The notes under the pieces are model-generated. The model was not told the origin of the DNA, did no database searches, and saw only the letters and a list, made by a program, of their open reading frames with translations. The position numbers and the translations under genes are program-made. DNA of 64,000 nucleotides from Microvelia longipes (taxonomy: Eukaryota; Arthropoda; Insecta; Hemiptera; Veliidae): NCBI GenBank assembly GCA_018340805.1, contig JACMZG010001863.1:28353717-28417716 (forward strand). The letters are read 5' to 3'. Positions 1-12,353 of this stretch are shown here, piece after piece (position 1 is the first letter of the stretch; every line of letters begins with the position of its first letter).

Positions 1-195
1 TGGATAATCATGCCGTTCGAGAACGAGGGAAACGACCTCCTCGTCATTACACCCTAGACTTTGGATTACCATTATATTCTGAGGTCGAGACCGAAGTAAT
101 ACTACCTCAGGCTTTAGAGAAGCCTGATATTTGAAGGAAAAGCGAAGCGAGTCTGAAGCTGTAAAGAAAAGTACCGAGGACCCTGTATTCGATTA
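1..195 (+). repeat. Element BA, A module (cut by window start)
   Basis: This is the A module of a dispersed repeat seen about ten times in the window. It contains iterated phrases of the type TTTGGATTACCAT / TTCTGAGGTCGAGACC / GCGAAGCGAGTCTGAAG and finishes with a GTACCGAGG ... ATTCGAT terminus. Comparable copies lie at 3405-3607, 42530-42720, 52255-52372 and 62850-63049, and in reverse at 9497-9691 and 61731-61870. It has no coding capacity. The B module, if present, would lie upstream of the window. Confidence 0.7.
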
Positions 196-1487
196 ATTAC
201 TTAGTATATTAGTTATAATTTAAAAACAACCTCATAAGCGTCATTTTTATAATGAAAATTCGCTAAAAAGTAAATTACCGGTTAAAAATCAAGTCAACTT
301 TTAATGTAAACATTTGTGACTTTTTAAGGTTATATTTTTGGATAAAAAACCTATTAAATCAAAATGGATTTTAAAAATGATAAAAACGTGATCTTAATGG
401 AAAGTTAACTAGTTCATGGTACTGTTTCGTTGCTAGTTTCACCTAATTGTAATTATTGACATCATTGAGATATGGAATGAGAAAATAAAACCATGTCAAG
501 TGATAATGGATCATTTTAAATAATAAAATTCAAATACTCTCTCTTATCTCTTTACATTTTAGGTTTGATGACGCTAACACGATTTTTTCAGATTTTCGTG
601 AGTTTGGTGACTCTTTTCTTTATCATATATTTATTATTTTTATTTCATGATATGACTAGTGCGTTAATAGCTTTTCTTATACTTGTTACCTGTCTCATCG
701 TAGTAGTGTTTTTCAACTTATTTAATTTTCTCCGTAATTATAGTGTATCTGCAGGGTTTTTATTGCTTTATCTTTAAGTATCTCTTATAAAAATACACAC
801 ATTCGTATTTTTCCTTTCGACATCGACATCGACTGCGTGGTATACCGCTGTGTCCTACTAGAGTCATAAGAGCAACACACCTAAAACCAAACTTTATATA
901 ACTAATTGTATAAACTTTATATAACTAATAATACTAACTAAAAAAATAAAATCAACCTTAACAGAAACACATAGACACAAAGCTCAACAGTATTGTTTTA
1001 TTGCAAGTGAAGAAGCGCAGTTTATTATCTTATGACTTTTCTACAATATTTATCTTTAAAAAGTCGTGGTCACAATAATTCCATTTTCACCCTACTCTCT
1101 CACCCATTTCCCCTCTACATTACTTTAAATGCTTATTCCGACTATTTGAAGTCAAATTAATTTGCTTTACAACTTAATATTTTTTTACGATATTTAATAG
1201 TTTTTAAGTATTATTATTAAATTATTAAACTTAATAATATTTACTTATTTAATATTTAGTTTTGAATTAGTTTTTTTTCTTATGAATTATCTAGATATTT
1301 TACCGGTTTTAGTTATAATTTGATTTATCATAGCAAGGAATAGTAATGTATTTTAATAAATGTAAACTATAATGATTGCTAATAATTGCTTTTGCTTATA
1401 ATTCTTTTTAGCTAGTACTAAATGTTTAATCCACACTAATGCGATGTTAGTAATTTATAAACTCTCCTTAATTGTTGTATAAGTTTT
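196..1487. other. AT-rich non-coding stretch
   Basis: No gene is recognised here. A 70-codon hydrophobic ORF at 565-777 has the Phe/Leu/Ile-rich composition expected by chance from T-rich DNA. It has no family signature and no supporting splice or promoter context. Confidence 0.6.
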
Positions 1488-1653
1488 GTTATAAGTAAGT
1501 AGTAAGTATTGTATTATAAGTAAGTAGAAAGTATTGTATTATAAGTAAGAAAAGTATTGTTATAAGTAAGTAGAAAGTATTGTATTATAAGTAAGAAAAG
1601 TATTGTTATAAGTAAATAGTAAGTATTGTATTATAAGTAAGTAAAGTATTATT
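1488..1653. repeat. Tandem repeat, about 25-27-bp unit
   Basis: The phrase TTATAAGTAAGTAGAAAGTA followed by TTGTA is repeated about six times with small indels. Copies alternate between a longer form (TAAGTAAGTAGAAAG) and a shorter one (TAAGTAAGAAAAG), so there is a higher-order period of about 45-50 bp. It is a minisatellite with no coding role. Confidence 0.85.
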
Positions 1654-2467
1654 ATGAGTATATTATATCCTTGAAAGTAATACTTTTTAAGGAATTAATA
1701 CGTATTAAATTTAGGGTGCAGCTTAAATAGATTTTTAAGAATAAAAATTAATTATAGATCATTTTAATATCCATTAATCAATCAAGTCTATTCATTAACA
1801 AAAGATTTGTGATATTCTGTAATTTTCATAAATTAGATCAACCATTTTTAATATTAAAAACTCGGTCATATTTGATATCGCGATTTCATAATTTCTGTAC
1901 TATACATAAAAAACTTATTAAAGATTTATAAGGACTTTATAAGAGATGAACGTACAAGGCTAAGTCCTTAACTGGCTTCATAGATACAACACTAACTTAG
2001 ACATAGCGTTTAACTTCTTCTAACTAAAATAACTTTATTATTGTGTATTTAACTTTTAACTTATTATTTGTAAAAGTTATAAGTATATATATTAAAATAC
2101 TAATAAGTAAGTAAGTATATATATTAAAATAAAAGTTATATTTATATATTTATTAAAATTATTAGTTAAACATTTATAAAGAATAGTCATGTCTGTTAAG
2201 TAGCTATCGATTAGTAATGAAAATTATATTTTAAAAAGTAAAATTTGCTGCAAATAATAATCTAGCTGTTTTCTAAGATCGAAGCTTAAACGATGTATCT
2301 TTCTTTTAATTTATTTGTTAATATTTTTATTTCTTTCTTATTATTGTTTTTTCTATTCTTTAAACTAACTGTACATGTCCGTTTACTAGACGTAAGTTTA
2401 ATATTATTTACTTATATATATTATACTATATTATTGACACAAAATTTTATGTATAATATTTACTTCT
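1654..2467. other. AT-rich non-coding stretch
   Basis: No gene is seen. At about 2070-2150 a short phrase (AAGTATATATATTAAAAT) occurs twice, about 38 bp apart, as a small local duplication. Confidence 0.6.
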
Positions 2468-2715
2468 CCTAACCTAGTGTTCCCTCTGTGTGCCGTCATA
2501 TATAACTTCTGAGGTTTATCCTAGCGTGTTGAAACTTGGCACGAAAATAATACTTTAGGTCTAGTTGTGCTGCCTGCAAGATGTTATTTTTATGTTGTGA
2601 TAACCTTATTTGCTAAGTGCTCCAAAATTTTAAAAATTAGTCGCCATTTTGAAATTATTGACTTTTACATTTTAAAATTTTAACAACCTATAAAATTTAA
2701 TTTTTACTGCGTTTC
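2468..2715 (+). repeat. Element BA, B module fragment
   Basis: The stretch matches the middle of the B module seen at 42200-42480 and 7380-7560. Shared blocks are a CTAGCGTG.TTGAAACTTGGCACG phrase, a TAGGTCTAGTTGTGCTGCC phrase, GATGTTATTTTTATG and a following TTAACAACC block. The hairpin end and the A module are missing, so this is a truncated, diverged copy. Confidence 0.65.
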
Positions 2716-3404
2716 GATGGTCGATATATCGTCAGTTAGCGAAACTTATTATAAATTGGAAGTGGAAACTCCAAAGTTATTTAACTTTTACTTTGTAAGT
2801 TATTGGCGGACATATTTATTTGTTTACATCTGTAAAACTCATCTGATACATTGATAAAATATAGTGCTAATATTCTTATGAAGAACTACTCTAATAAAAA
2901 ACTAGGCAGCCATGATCATAGGGTTGACAATCATAAGAGAGAAACAATTTATTTGTAAAAATTTACATTATTAAGGGAGCTGTCCTTCTTTAAAGGATTG
3001 CTGAAACAATATCAGTTTTATTGCTTGGATGAAACGCAATGATGTCGGAATACCTTGGAGATTCATCGGATATAAAAAAAAAATTATATGTCGTATTTTT
3101 TGTTGAATGTCTACCATATTACATACTTTGTATTATTTTTTTAAGCTTTAATTAAGCTAATGCTCGATTTCGGTACAAGAAGTCCGGGCTTAGTAGCCCG
3201 GGCTATCCTCTAAGTTTATATGAGTAGTATTTTATTAAAAGGATTTAGCCAAATTTTATTTATTCTTAAAAAATACTGGTTGTATCGTACATGAGGTGGT
3301 TCCTACAGAATGGACACCCTAATGGGCCGAAAGGCTTTAAAACGGGCATTTTTTTTAACTGCCTGGACATTTGGATACTTAATAATCTAGAGGTCTAGTA
3401 AAAC
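2716..3404. other. Non-coding stretch with a short GC-rich palindrome
   Basis: No gene is recognised. The main structure is at 3184-3204, where CCGGGCT pairs with AGCCCGG across a 4-nt loop and overlaps the palindrome AGCCCGGGCT (3195-3204). This stands out in otherwise AT-rich DNA. Confidence 0.55.
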
Positions 3405-3607
3405 GAGTCCAAATCTTTGGGTAATCATTACTTTCTAAGGACGAGCGAAGCTTATAACCCCCTAGACTTTGTATAGTCACTCTATTCTGAGGTCAAGCGT
3501 AACGAGACCAAAGTAATACTACATTATGCTTTGGATTATCATGACATCCTGAAGACGAGCGAAACGAGTTCGAAGATATGAGGAAAAGTTTCGAGGTACC
3601 CGATTTT
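3405..3607 (+). repeat. Element BA, A module
   Basis: Three iterations of the roughly 60-bp A unit are visible: GGTAATCATTACTTTCTAAGG with ACGAGCGAAGC, then TTCTGAGGTCAAGCGTAACG, then TTGGATTATCATGACATCC with GACGAGCGAAACGAG. It ends in CGAGGTACCCGATTTT, the terminus shared with the copies ending at 42720 and 52372. There is no B module directly upstream. Confidence 0.75.
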
Positions 3608-6600
3608 ACCTCGAAATCCTAATTTCGTTAGTAACTGTTAATTTAAAAAAAGGCGATTTTACTACTTATAAACTTCTTAACCTTTAACAGATAAAATACA
3701 AAGATATAAAATAAATCTAATTAATTTCAAATTAATAAAATATAAGTTAGTCCCTTTTAACGGTACCTTTCTGTCTTGTTATTTGGGTGCTCATACTTTA
3801 AAAGGAATTTAATTTATCATTTACTGTTGTCAGGTTAAAAATGAACCAGAAGGTTTCTTTATCATTAAATTTAACTTTTATACGACTGTAATTAATTATT
3901 ATTCATCAGTATGTCTTGGATTTATGATTTTAATCTTTGCTGTGAAAGTATTTCGATTATTTTTACTTTTCCTTACAAACCGCAGAAATTAAAAGCATTG
4001 TGTTCAAACTATGTACTCGAACGCCTGCATCACTTGTTTAAGGTTTTCTAACGTCTAAACCGATTTTATAATTATGTCTTTCACGATATGTCTGCTTTCT
4101 TTTCAAAACCCCATGTATAGTGCATTTTACATCCTATTCATATTTTTTGTTTTTGGACTTGAAAGAATAAATAAGATGAAAAAAATAAAATAATAAATAA
4201 ATAAATTAAGAATAAAAATCCTCGATAGTAGCTCGTCAGGACTGTTCTGTGGATTAAACAAACAGTGTTTGCACTTGATCTCATTAGGTATATAACACTA
4301 GTGTCTATCTTAAGAAGTTAGCAAAAAGGCCCCAACTACGTGGCCTATTTACTAGGTTATCTACGTAGGTTGTTGTTAAACAAGTTTCTAGAATTATTAT
4401 GGTGGGCATAAAATGGTTTGAACTGCAGGATAACTATTTAGAAGAAGCCTTGAGACCATTTTACAAAAAAGATAATCCCTGTCGAATTTACGAATCTCAC
4501 CATATGTACGCATGTATACATTTTCTATGTACGTTTCTATACATTTCACTGCCTTCCAGTATTTTTAAATAAGGAAGAATGCAGAGTCACAGTTCTGAAA
4601 TGGTTCAAGGTGGAAACATCCTCATCACTACATCAAACATCAAATTCCATCTCTATATTCTATATAGGCATGAGGAAGTATCCACGGTTAACCACCCCTA
4701 ATTATTGCTTAAATATCCATTTTTCTACTTTAAGCAAAATTGAAAGACCTAAATGTTTCGACATGTATTGAAAATGTTTACATGTATCACGGTTTATGTG
4801 GTGAAACAATATAGATAATCTATCGTGTGCGATTGTCTAAAAATATATTCTTAATAATCATCCTATAGTTTTTTATGTGTCCATCAAAAACTTATCAATC
4901 AACTCACAAATTACCTTTCCTTAGTACTATCACTATAACTCTGACCCCCCAAGTACTAAAAAAAGTTCATCTTTCTTTGAAAATTCGATAAAAACCATTT
5001 CGTACGAATATTTAATTTAATAATTCAGTTCTATGTGAAATATTAATATTATCAATATTAATAATTTGTTTAATTTCTGTTTCAGGTATGTATCCTTGCG
5101 TGCAACCATTTTTATTTATTTTCTTTCATTCTGCAAATAATTAACTTTGAAATTTGTGAGTTGTTATTTTACTTATTTATTTTTATTACTTATGTCTCTG
5201 ATTAAATAAAAATGCTGGTGTAACCTAATGTATAATAATATTATTTTTAAACTAAAATATGCCACGAATAGACTCATTTTTCAAAATTGCTGAATTCGTA
5301 CGATTCATTCAATTGATATAATGACAAATATTTAATAATCTTTTCGCTTTTTGAATCTCTTTGAAAGAATATATTGATTTGTATATTTTCGGTGAAGGCG
5401 CTTTTCTGCAAAAAACGCTCTTCTGAAGTGGCGTAAAATACGAGGTGTATAAAAAGTGTATACATTTAATCTACGGTGGTAAGTGAGGAAAAAAATAAAT
5501 GTTAAATGTAAACAATTAATAATTCATAATAAAAACGGCTTTATACTTGTGTGTAGTTGTATGTAGTCTATCTAAGTTGTAATCCTATTACAATTTATAA
5601 TTTTTAATGAAGTTAAGTTTGTACTCTTGCGATTTTCTTACTTGCAAAGCTATTTATTTTTCATCTGTTCCAGATTTTCTATTTCCTGGATAAGATTAAC
5701 CTTTTATATTATATGCTGTAAAGAACTTGTTTCACTCAATATTTTCTTTTTAAAGAACTACATCGATTTTTTTAAGTCAACCTTTTTCTTTAGCAAGTTA
5801 TCTGGTCGATTTAACAATTTTTCTTGCTATCCGGTAGAATAACTTTTTTTCTAAGTTATTTCTGTATGAATTATTAGTCTTATCATTATTTAAGATATTT
5901 CCGGTAGCAATATTGTTATAAAGAGGTTATTACTCCGTATAATAACAGAATTATGTCTTTCATTCTATTTTTAGGATCCTTTATTAAGTTTTGTGGATTT
6001 CCTTAAATTGCAATGAAAGTAGATCCTAATAAAATAATGGATTATGAGGGACAAATAATTCTTGCTCTTAATCTTCTAGACCTTTTCTACTTATCTAACG
6101 GTTATGTTTGAGACATTACACTGATATTTTTGTATTCTATTATTTCTGTTTATTTTTGCAGGAATATTTATTGTTAAACTAAGAATAACTATTAGTTAAC
6201 AATATATTAGTTAAAGAGAAAATCATTCAAAATATTTATTTTTCTGTTAATTTATTTTCCATTTTTATTATTAAATATTAAAAGATTTATTTTTTTAAAT
6301 ATATATAGCCTACACGAAATTGTTTAACCTGATATCAGTGTAATCACAGTATTCTGTTATTATTTCACTTCTAAAATTATCAAAATTAATTACAAAAAAG
6401 AAGTTTTTTTATCTCTTTTTCAAATTATAGACAATTTTGTAATACTTAGTTGGGTTAATGACATCGATAATTATTTTATTTCATATAACAATGCGGGTAT
6501 CATTTATTTAAAATAGTTAATTATTGTTCTACATATTCTATGTTGTTATGACTGTCTATGAGATATATAGAGGTAAAAACACTTCAATACATTATTTTTT

Positions 6601-7239
6601 CAGGTTTCATTAAATACAGTTTAGGTTTTATTTAATATAGTTTTATATAATATGAAATTTGCTAAATCTAATATAATATATTATTTGTTAGTATGGTTTA
6701 TAATTATATTTATGATGCTTCTTAGAATGAATTTAAAGGGAAGAAAAGCATTGTACCAAGTTTTGTAAAAAGTAAAAACAATTTAGTATCTTTTTCAATT
6801 ATGACATATTAGAGATAAATATGTTTCAGTTAACACTTGTATTCTTATATGAACTTATATAATTAACTTAAACTTGTATAATGTGATTTTCTTTTTAAAT
6901 GTAATTAAATCGATTTAATAGTTAAGGATATTCAATAAATTTAAATTTAAGTAAATAACATATGCATTATTAACTTTTACATAACATTTCGTATTATGAA
7001 CTAATTTTAATGAAGTTTGATTTTTAATGAATTTACTTTTAAAGAATTTTTAGAGAGATAAAATCATATAGCTATGTGTTTAGCACATATATTATTTCAA
7101 ATATTAATAATAATAAATACGTTTATTTATAATTAAAAAAATACATGAAAATCAATATTAATAAGTATTGTTGTTATATTTACAATCATTTTGTGATTTT
7201 ATTACTAGCTAATTTTACACAGAAGAGGAAATCATATTT
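3608..7239. other. AT-rich non-coding stretch
   Basis: No coding region, RNA gene or mobile element is recognised in these 3.6 kb. The ORFs at 5274-5465 (-) and 5627-5842 (+) are Phe/Ile/Leu/Ser-rich chance frames. An AATAAATAAATAAAT microsatellite lies near 4190. Confidence 0.6.
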
Positions 7240-7955
7240 TTACTTTTTCTCATTTTTCCCGTAGGTTTATAGGGAAAGTATTATGTTCGCAATAAATACT
7301 AAACCGGGATTACATCTAAAATATCCGTTTCAGCTGTTTTTAAAGGCTTCTAAGTGGTTTTTACAAAGTTGTCTGTTGTCATCGTATCTTCCATTCTATT
7401 CATAAGAGCTAAAGAGTTGAAACTTGCTACGAAATTCAATCTTTGTCTTGTTGTGCTATCCAGAAAATATTTTTTTATGATGTCATTAACCCGCAAAAAA
7501 TTAGAAAATTCTAAAAACGGAGCAAAATGATTTGATCGACTTGAGATTGGGCACGCATGTATAAAACTAACATGTTCCAAGTTTCATGTTATTAACAGCA
7601 TTAGTTTAATTTTTTATCAAATTATTTTGAAACTTGGTACAATTGTATCCCTTTATTTAATACATACACATACTTCCACTGTTTTGTTGGATAATAAAAG
7701 TTAAGGAGCATCGAGCAAGGCTAGTGTCTGGTTGGATGGCAGCTGGGAATAAAATGAACGTAAATACCAAAAATTAATACATCCATTCATACATTAAATA
7801 AATACATTCATAAAACGCGTTACAGTATAAATTTGGCAATGTTCATATTCCGAGTGTATTATTACAATTGCAAAGTGATTTCAAAGTAGGGAGTGTGTGC
7901 GTTGCTAATCCAATATGGTGTCCGATGTGAGGAAAAGATCAGAGGTACCCCGTTG
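7240..7955 (+). repeat. Element BA, fullest forward copy with 5S-like core
   Basis: In order it carries: an imperfect hairpin (TTTTTCCC GTAGG TTTATAGGGAAAG, 7253-7278); the B module (ATCCGTTT.AGCTGTTTTTAAAGGC, AGTGGTTTTTACAAAGTTGTCTG, AGAGTTGAAACTTG, GTTGTGCTATCCAGAAA); a 5S-rRNA-like segment (7681-7753); and a degenerate A end finishing GAGGAAAAG...AGAGGTACCCCG. The same order is seen in reverse at 62430-61731, so the modules form one element rather than chance neighbours. No ORF is conserved. The ORF at 7350-7580 (-) is a by-product of the repeat. Confidence 0.75.
7681..7753 (+). repeat. 5S rRNA-derived segment inside element BA
   Basis: The segment reads GTTGGAT.ATAAAAGTTAAG, then GAGCATCGAGC, then GTCTGGTTGGATGGCAGCTG and GGAATA. 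It follows the central and 3' part of metazoan 5S rRNA (roughly nt 30-105): GATCAC..AAGTTAAGCA, ACATCGAGC, the GGTTAGTACTTGGATGGGTG block and CCTGGGAATA. That covers the internal Pol III promoter (box A, intermediate element, box C). Both ends of a real 5S gene are missing, so it is not a functional rRNA gene. The sister copy at 61871-61942 is closer to canonical 5S. Confidence 0.7.
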
Positions 7956-9394
7956 CCGACGCAAAAGCTTGAGCTTGTGCGCGGCTTTAATCTTCTTTTC
8001 TGATGTTTCATTTTTTTTGTAAAAAGTTTTGCTTTATTTTGTAGTTTCTTATGTTTTCTCTATTATTATTGTTATTTTTATTTCTTTATTAAGTTCGTAA
8101 ATTTATTGAAATTATTAGAAAATTATTTAAAATAAAAATACTGTATAAATAATTTTTAGTTTCTTTTATATTTCAGCTGAAGTTTTAATGTTTCTTTGCA
8201 GAATTACAATTATATACAAACTTATTATTATTAGTTTCAATACATATTGTTAGCAAAAAGATAGCATTATGACTTTCTTGTCTAGAGATCCGGTTTTATT
8301 CTGCAACTATGATGATCATGAAAAGAAAAAATATTTTTTAGTTTACATTATTCTTAAAGAAAATGACTTAGCCTTGAATACTTTAAGTGTTAAAATAGTT
8401 AAGTTTACTCTATATCGTTAACTGAAGATCTCTTTTCAAGAAATAAAGATTTTTTAAAGTTTTCATCAGAATAATCGTGATAGTACTTTCACCTTTGTCT
8501 ATATTGTGAAGAAGCTATAACTTATTTTGCCTTGAGGATACGAAAAATGAAATACTTTAAAGTTTCTTAACTTAATTTTAACTTATCTAATTTTAAGTAC
8601 TAAACCGCTTACATCATCAACAATTTAACACTTTAATCTTATGTTTAAACCCTTATCCATTATTGATAATTGAATTCATCTGTAGTTACGATTTTTGAAT
8701 TAACTATACCTCTATTAACTGAATTTGAAATAAAAGCCGAACTAAATAATTTTGATGAAGCAAAATTTATACTTGATAAAACTAAATTGGAAAATTGATA
8801 CTTCAAAATGAAATACTTGTTATATGCCGGCTATTGACCTCTTCATTTGAATACAGAAATAAATATTATTTTTAACATACTCCATTTTATCTTCATGTCT
8901 TCTTGATTATTACTGTATCAAAAATTGGATAACTTAATCCCTACTATATTTTGAATTCGGAGAAAATTAAGTTTGATATTGTATTTTGCTTGGTATTCAG
9001 CCTTTTCTTTTGAAATCACATTTATATAACTCTAAGAGGATGATATTCAATGATTGCGTTGTAAGCTTTGATTATTTGCTACGCTAATTAGCAAGACGAG
9101 CGAGTTTCCTCTGAAATGTGTGATCCTCTCTGGCTAGACACACCATATCTTGCTTTAATGTTTTAGTTATACTTTTTAACCTGAGCTCCATTACTTAATT
9201 GTTTCTGGATACTTTAAAGGCAATACGCTTATTGGTCCTATGAGTTATACAAAATAATGGTTATCACTGAACATTATTCGCTCTCATTGAAACCCATCTT
9301 CGTCTTTTCAAAACGTTTTTGCATACTTCCTTTGAAAAATTACCAGCAGGAATACTTTTACTCAGATTATGAAACATAAAGCGAAAATTAAGCA
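7956..9394. other. AT-rich non-coding stretch
   Basis: No gene is seen. A short block near 9080-9110 (GCTACGCTAATTAGC, GACGAGCGAG) faintly recalls A-module phrases but is too short to call. Confidence 0.55.
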
Positions 9395-9480
9395 AAGAAT
9401 GGATTGCTAAGCACGGAAAAACGCATTTTAAAGGGAATTAGCTTGACTAGAATTATTTAGTATGGTTATAAACTTATAGA
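9395..9480 (-). repeat. Diverged fragment of the tRNA-derived repeat
   Basis: GGATTGCTAAGCACGG, AAAAACGCATTTTAAAGGGAA and GAATTATTTAGTATGGTTATAAACTTATA match, in the same orientation, the right arm of the long inverted repeat at 44727-44817 (GGTTGCTTAGCACGG, CACGCATTCTAAATGAAATTCG, AATTATTTATTTAGTAGTTGTAAACTTATA). The GC-rich A-box part has been lost. Confidence 0.6.
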
Positions 9481-9496
9481 GTGAAAATAAAAAGAT

Positions 9497-11174
9497 AAAT
9501 CGGGTAAGGGATACCTCAAAACTTTTCCTCACTTAACAGATTCGCTACGCTCGTCCTCAGAACATATTACAACGCTAAGTTTATGTAACTAGTCTTCGGA
9601 CTTGCTTCGCTCGTTCTCAGATAGTAATTACATTAGTAATTAGTAATTGCATCTAGGAACTGACTTCGCTTGATACTGGGTAATTTTTATGATCCAACCC
9701 AGCGTTTCCCAACCTTTTCAGTAACGCGACCCTATAATTTGCTTTTCTAAAGTTTGGCGACCCAAATGCATTTATTTTGCATAACCTGAAAATTGCAGGC
9801 GTTTTTATTTATTGCCGAACTAGTTATGATCCTACAGACATCGCCAAATCATAATTTTCATGAGGTTTTTAAACTTAAATAGAAAACTACACAGTAATTG
9901 GAGTTCAGAAGAAGTATATCATATAATTATATAATAGCAATAAAATAAAAAAAAAAATAAAATATAAAAATTAGCATTGTTAAATATAAAAATGAGCATT
10001 TATTATTTAAAGGAAAAAATCAAATAATGATTAAAGTAAACAAATAAAAGAATAAAAAAATAAAATATGTATCATATCAATGACTAATTTGTTGCTGTTG
10101 GTTTCCACTAATAAGTCAAGTAGTGTTTTGTTTATTCAGTTCACTACTTTAATTAAAACGCAAAACTATAAAATAAATAAACTGATGAAACAATTATAAT
10201 TAAAAAACTTGTACGCGATATTAAACTACGTTGATGTTTGTTAGAACCAAATTCACATATAATTGAACATTATAATTTTAATAACTCGAAACTTTAAAAG
10301 AAGTAATAAGAAACTGTTAAACACAGTATTATCATAGGTATAACAATTCATCAAAGTTAGCAAGAATTAGATAAAAGCGGGTGCCTCTGTCGTTAAAGGA
10401 CTTCTAAGAAATGTTTTGGCCGCGGCTTCTTTTGTTATCACATGTTTAAAGTATTATCAATTTCTCAAAATAATATCTGTTCAAGCAAATCTATTATTTG
10501 CTTATAATAATCTTTACACATAAATCTTTGTCATTTTTTGGTTGTTAATAATACAAAATTTGGCGACCCAAAAAATTTCGTTCGCGACCCAATCTGGGTC
10601 GCGACCCAAGGGTTGGGAAGGGCTGATCCAACCAATTACTATACCTGCCATTTTGACTCAAAACTTAGCATACTTATTTATTACGTAAAGGTATATACTT
10701 ATACCAAATTTCAATTCGTTTGGATTATTTTTTTGAATTTTTACGATTTTTTTTTAAAACTTATAAAAAGAAATAAGTTATACTGATAATTAGATGAAAC
10801 TTAGCACGTATGTTGGTCATTATGTACTACATGCGTGCCAAATCTCAAACTGATCGACACATTTTTTCGTGTTTTATGAATTTTTGTAATTTTTGCTGAG
10901 TCATTATTGCGGGTTGATGACGTAATAAAAAGATATTTTCGGATAGCAAAACTAGACCTAAGATTTGTTTTTGTACTAAGTTTCAACTCTCTAGCATACC
11001 TTAATAACAGACACAAAAACAAACACACACATACACACACACTCATAGAGACGAAAACTTTAAAAACCTCTCTGGAGGTCTATAAAAAACCTAAAACGGA
11101 TAATTCCGGTGACATCCCGGTTTTCGATATTTTTGTAAATACATTACTTTTTGTATATACCTACGGTAAAAATG
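9497..11174 (-). repeat. Element BA, reverse copy split by a hAT-type insertion
   Basis: Read on the minus strand, B-module blocks run from 11174 to about 10634: hairpin remnant, ACCGGGATGTCACCGG, TTTTTTATAGACCTCCAGAG, AGAGAGTTGAAACTTAG, TAGTTTTGCTATCCGAAAA. After the insertion, A-module blocks run from 9691 to 9497 and end in CCTTACCCGATTT. The 5S core seen at 61871-61942 is absent here except for GGATCATAA. The ORFs at 10801-11046 and 10907-11275 lie in this repeat and are not genes. Confidence 0.75.
9700..10625. mobile_element. Nonautonomous hAT-type DNA transposon (926 bp)
   Basis: The left end CAGCGTTTCCCAACC and the inverted right end CAGCCCTTCCCAACC form a 15-bp terminal inverted repeat with 3 mismatches. 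GCGACCC motifs follow inside both ends (three at the right). The element is flanked by a perfect 8-bp duplication, ATCCAACC, at 9692-9699 and 10626-10633. An 8-bp duplication with CAG(N)GTTCCCAACC-like ends is characteristic of hAT elements. There is no transposase ORF, so it must have moved in trans. It sits inside element BA, and removing it and one ATCCAACC rejoins the host repeat. Confidence 0.88.
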
Positions 11175-12334
11175 AGGTAACATGTAAAAAATCGTCTTTA
11201 CCACAATTTAAAAAGAAATTAAAAGAGCATGAACTTTTTATTTACTGTTTGAAATTAATAATAAAATCGGTTTAATAAGGTAAAGCGGAAACGTGAATTC
11301 TAAAGAGTTTGCAATGTCCAGACAATTTAGGTAGAGTTTAAAATAGAGAATTTTATTGTAGATTGAATAGATCTAGATGTTTAAGTATTCTAGGTCAGGT
11401 CTCTCAGGTCAGTTCGTATTGTATCCTGGCATTTTGTCTTAAAGGTAAAAACTAAAAAAATCATCCCGAACACAAGCTTTCATTTGTTTTACTTTCTTGC
11501 TTGTCTCTATATTTAGTATTTGTCTACTTTTAAATTTATTTTAAAATCCAATACATAATTATCAGAACTTAATAAAATTTCCCAATTCAGTTTTTACTTT
11601 TAAAATCAATTTTATTTCTAAGATTGTCCTTTTAGATTGATGATCTTTTTGCTCGCGTGCCCTTGTTTGAATAAATAAGATATATAACATAAAACGAGGG
11701 ATTAAATAACCCTAAAAATACTTTTTAGGAGAAACAAATAAATGTTGTTTTATAAGTCTCCAACAGCTATAACAAAACTTTAAACCCTCTTAAACTTAAT
11801 ACCGTAGTTTGTTTTGTTCCTTAAAAGTTAAATGTCTTAATCGCTCAATTTTATTGTTTCTTTTTATTATTTGTTTAAAGTTTTCAATAAACGATAAATT
11901 ATCATTTTTTACCATAGTATCATGTAAACTGTTTTTGTAAGTTGTACTTAGCTATAAAAAGTAACAATAGTTTTTCTTGAATTGATAGCGGAATATTGGC
12001 TTTTGGTATTATTGGCGTATTATTTATATTTCAAGTCAATGTCAAGTGCTATGATGATTCCATATTAAGACTTTTCCTGATTGTATAATTTAATTTAAAT
12101 GGTTATAAGGAAAATTTAAAAAAAAAATAATAAAGTGGATAGAATATAAAAATGGTTATTTACTACTCCTACTATTGGATGAAAAAAATTCTAAAACTAT
12201 CAATATTTATAGTATTTTAATAAATTTAAATAAATAACATATCTGTAGACTTAAATTAGATAAATAAATTTTTATTTAGAATTAAATTGTGAGTTATTTT
12301 TAGCAAAGTCCTAAGGAAGAATAAGGTTGGGGTC

Positions 12335-12353
12335 ATGTTTTAACTTAAAACAT
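12335..12353. repeat. Perfect 9-bp-arm hairpin
   Basis: ATGTTTTAA pairs with TTAAAACAT around one base. The flanking GGT and ACC extend the symmetry with a mismatch. Function unknown. Confidence 0.5.

Noticed and set aside
565..777. 70-codon hydrophobic ORF preceded by a TTTTAG acceptor-like site
   Set aside because: The composition (Phe, Leu, Ile, Val) is what T-rich DNA gives by chance. There is no family motif and no partner exon.
10907..11275. 122-codon ORF, with partial similarity to the minus-strand ORF at 7350-7580
   Set aside because: Both lie in the B module in the same relative orientation. The shared words (LRV.D.IK.YF, FNSLA) reflect nucleotide homology, and the copy at 62100-62300 has stops at the same place.
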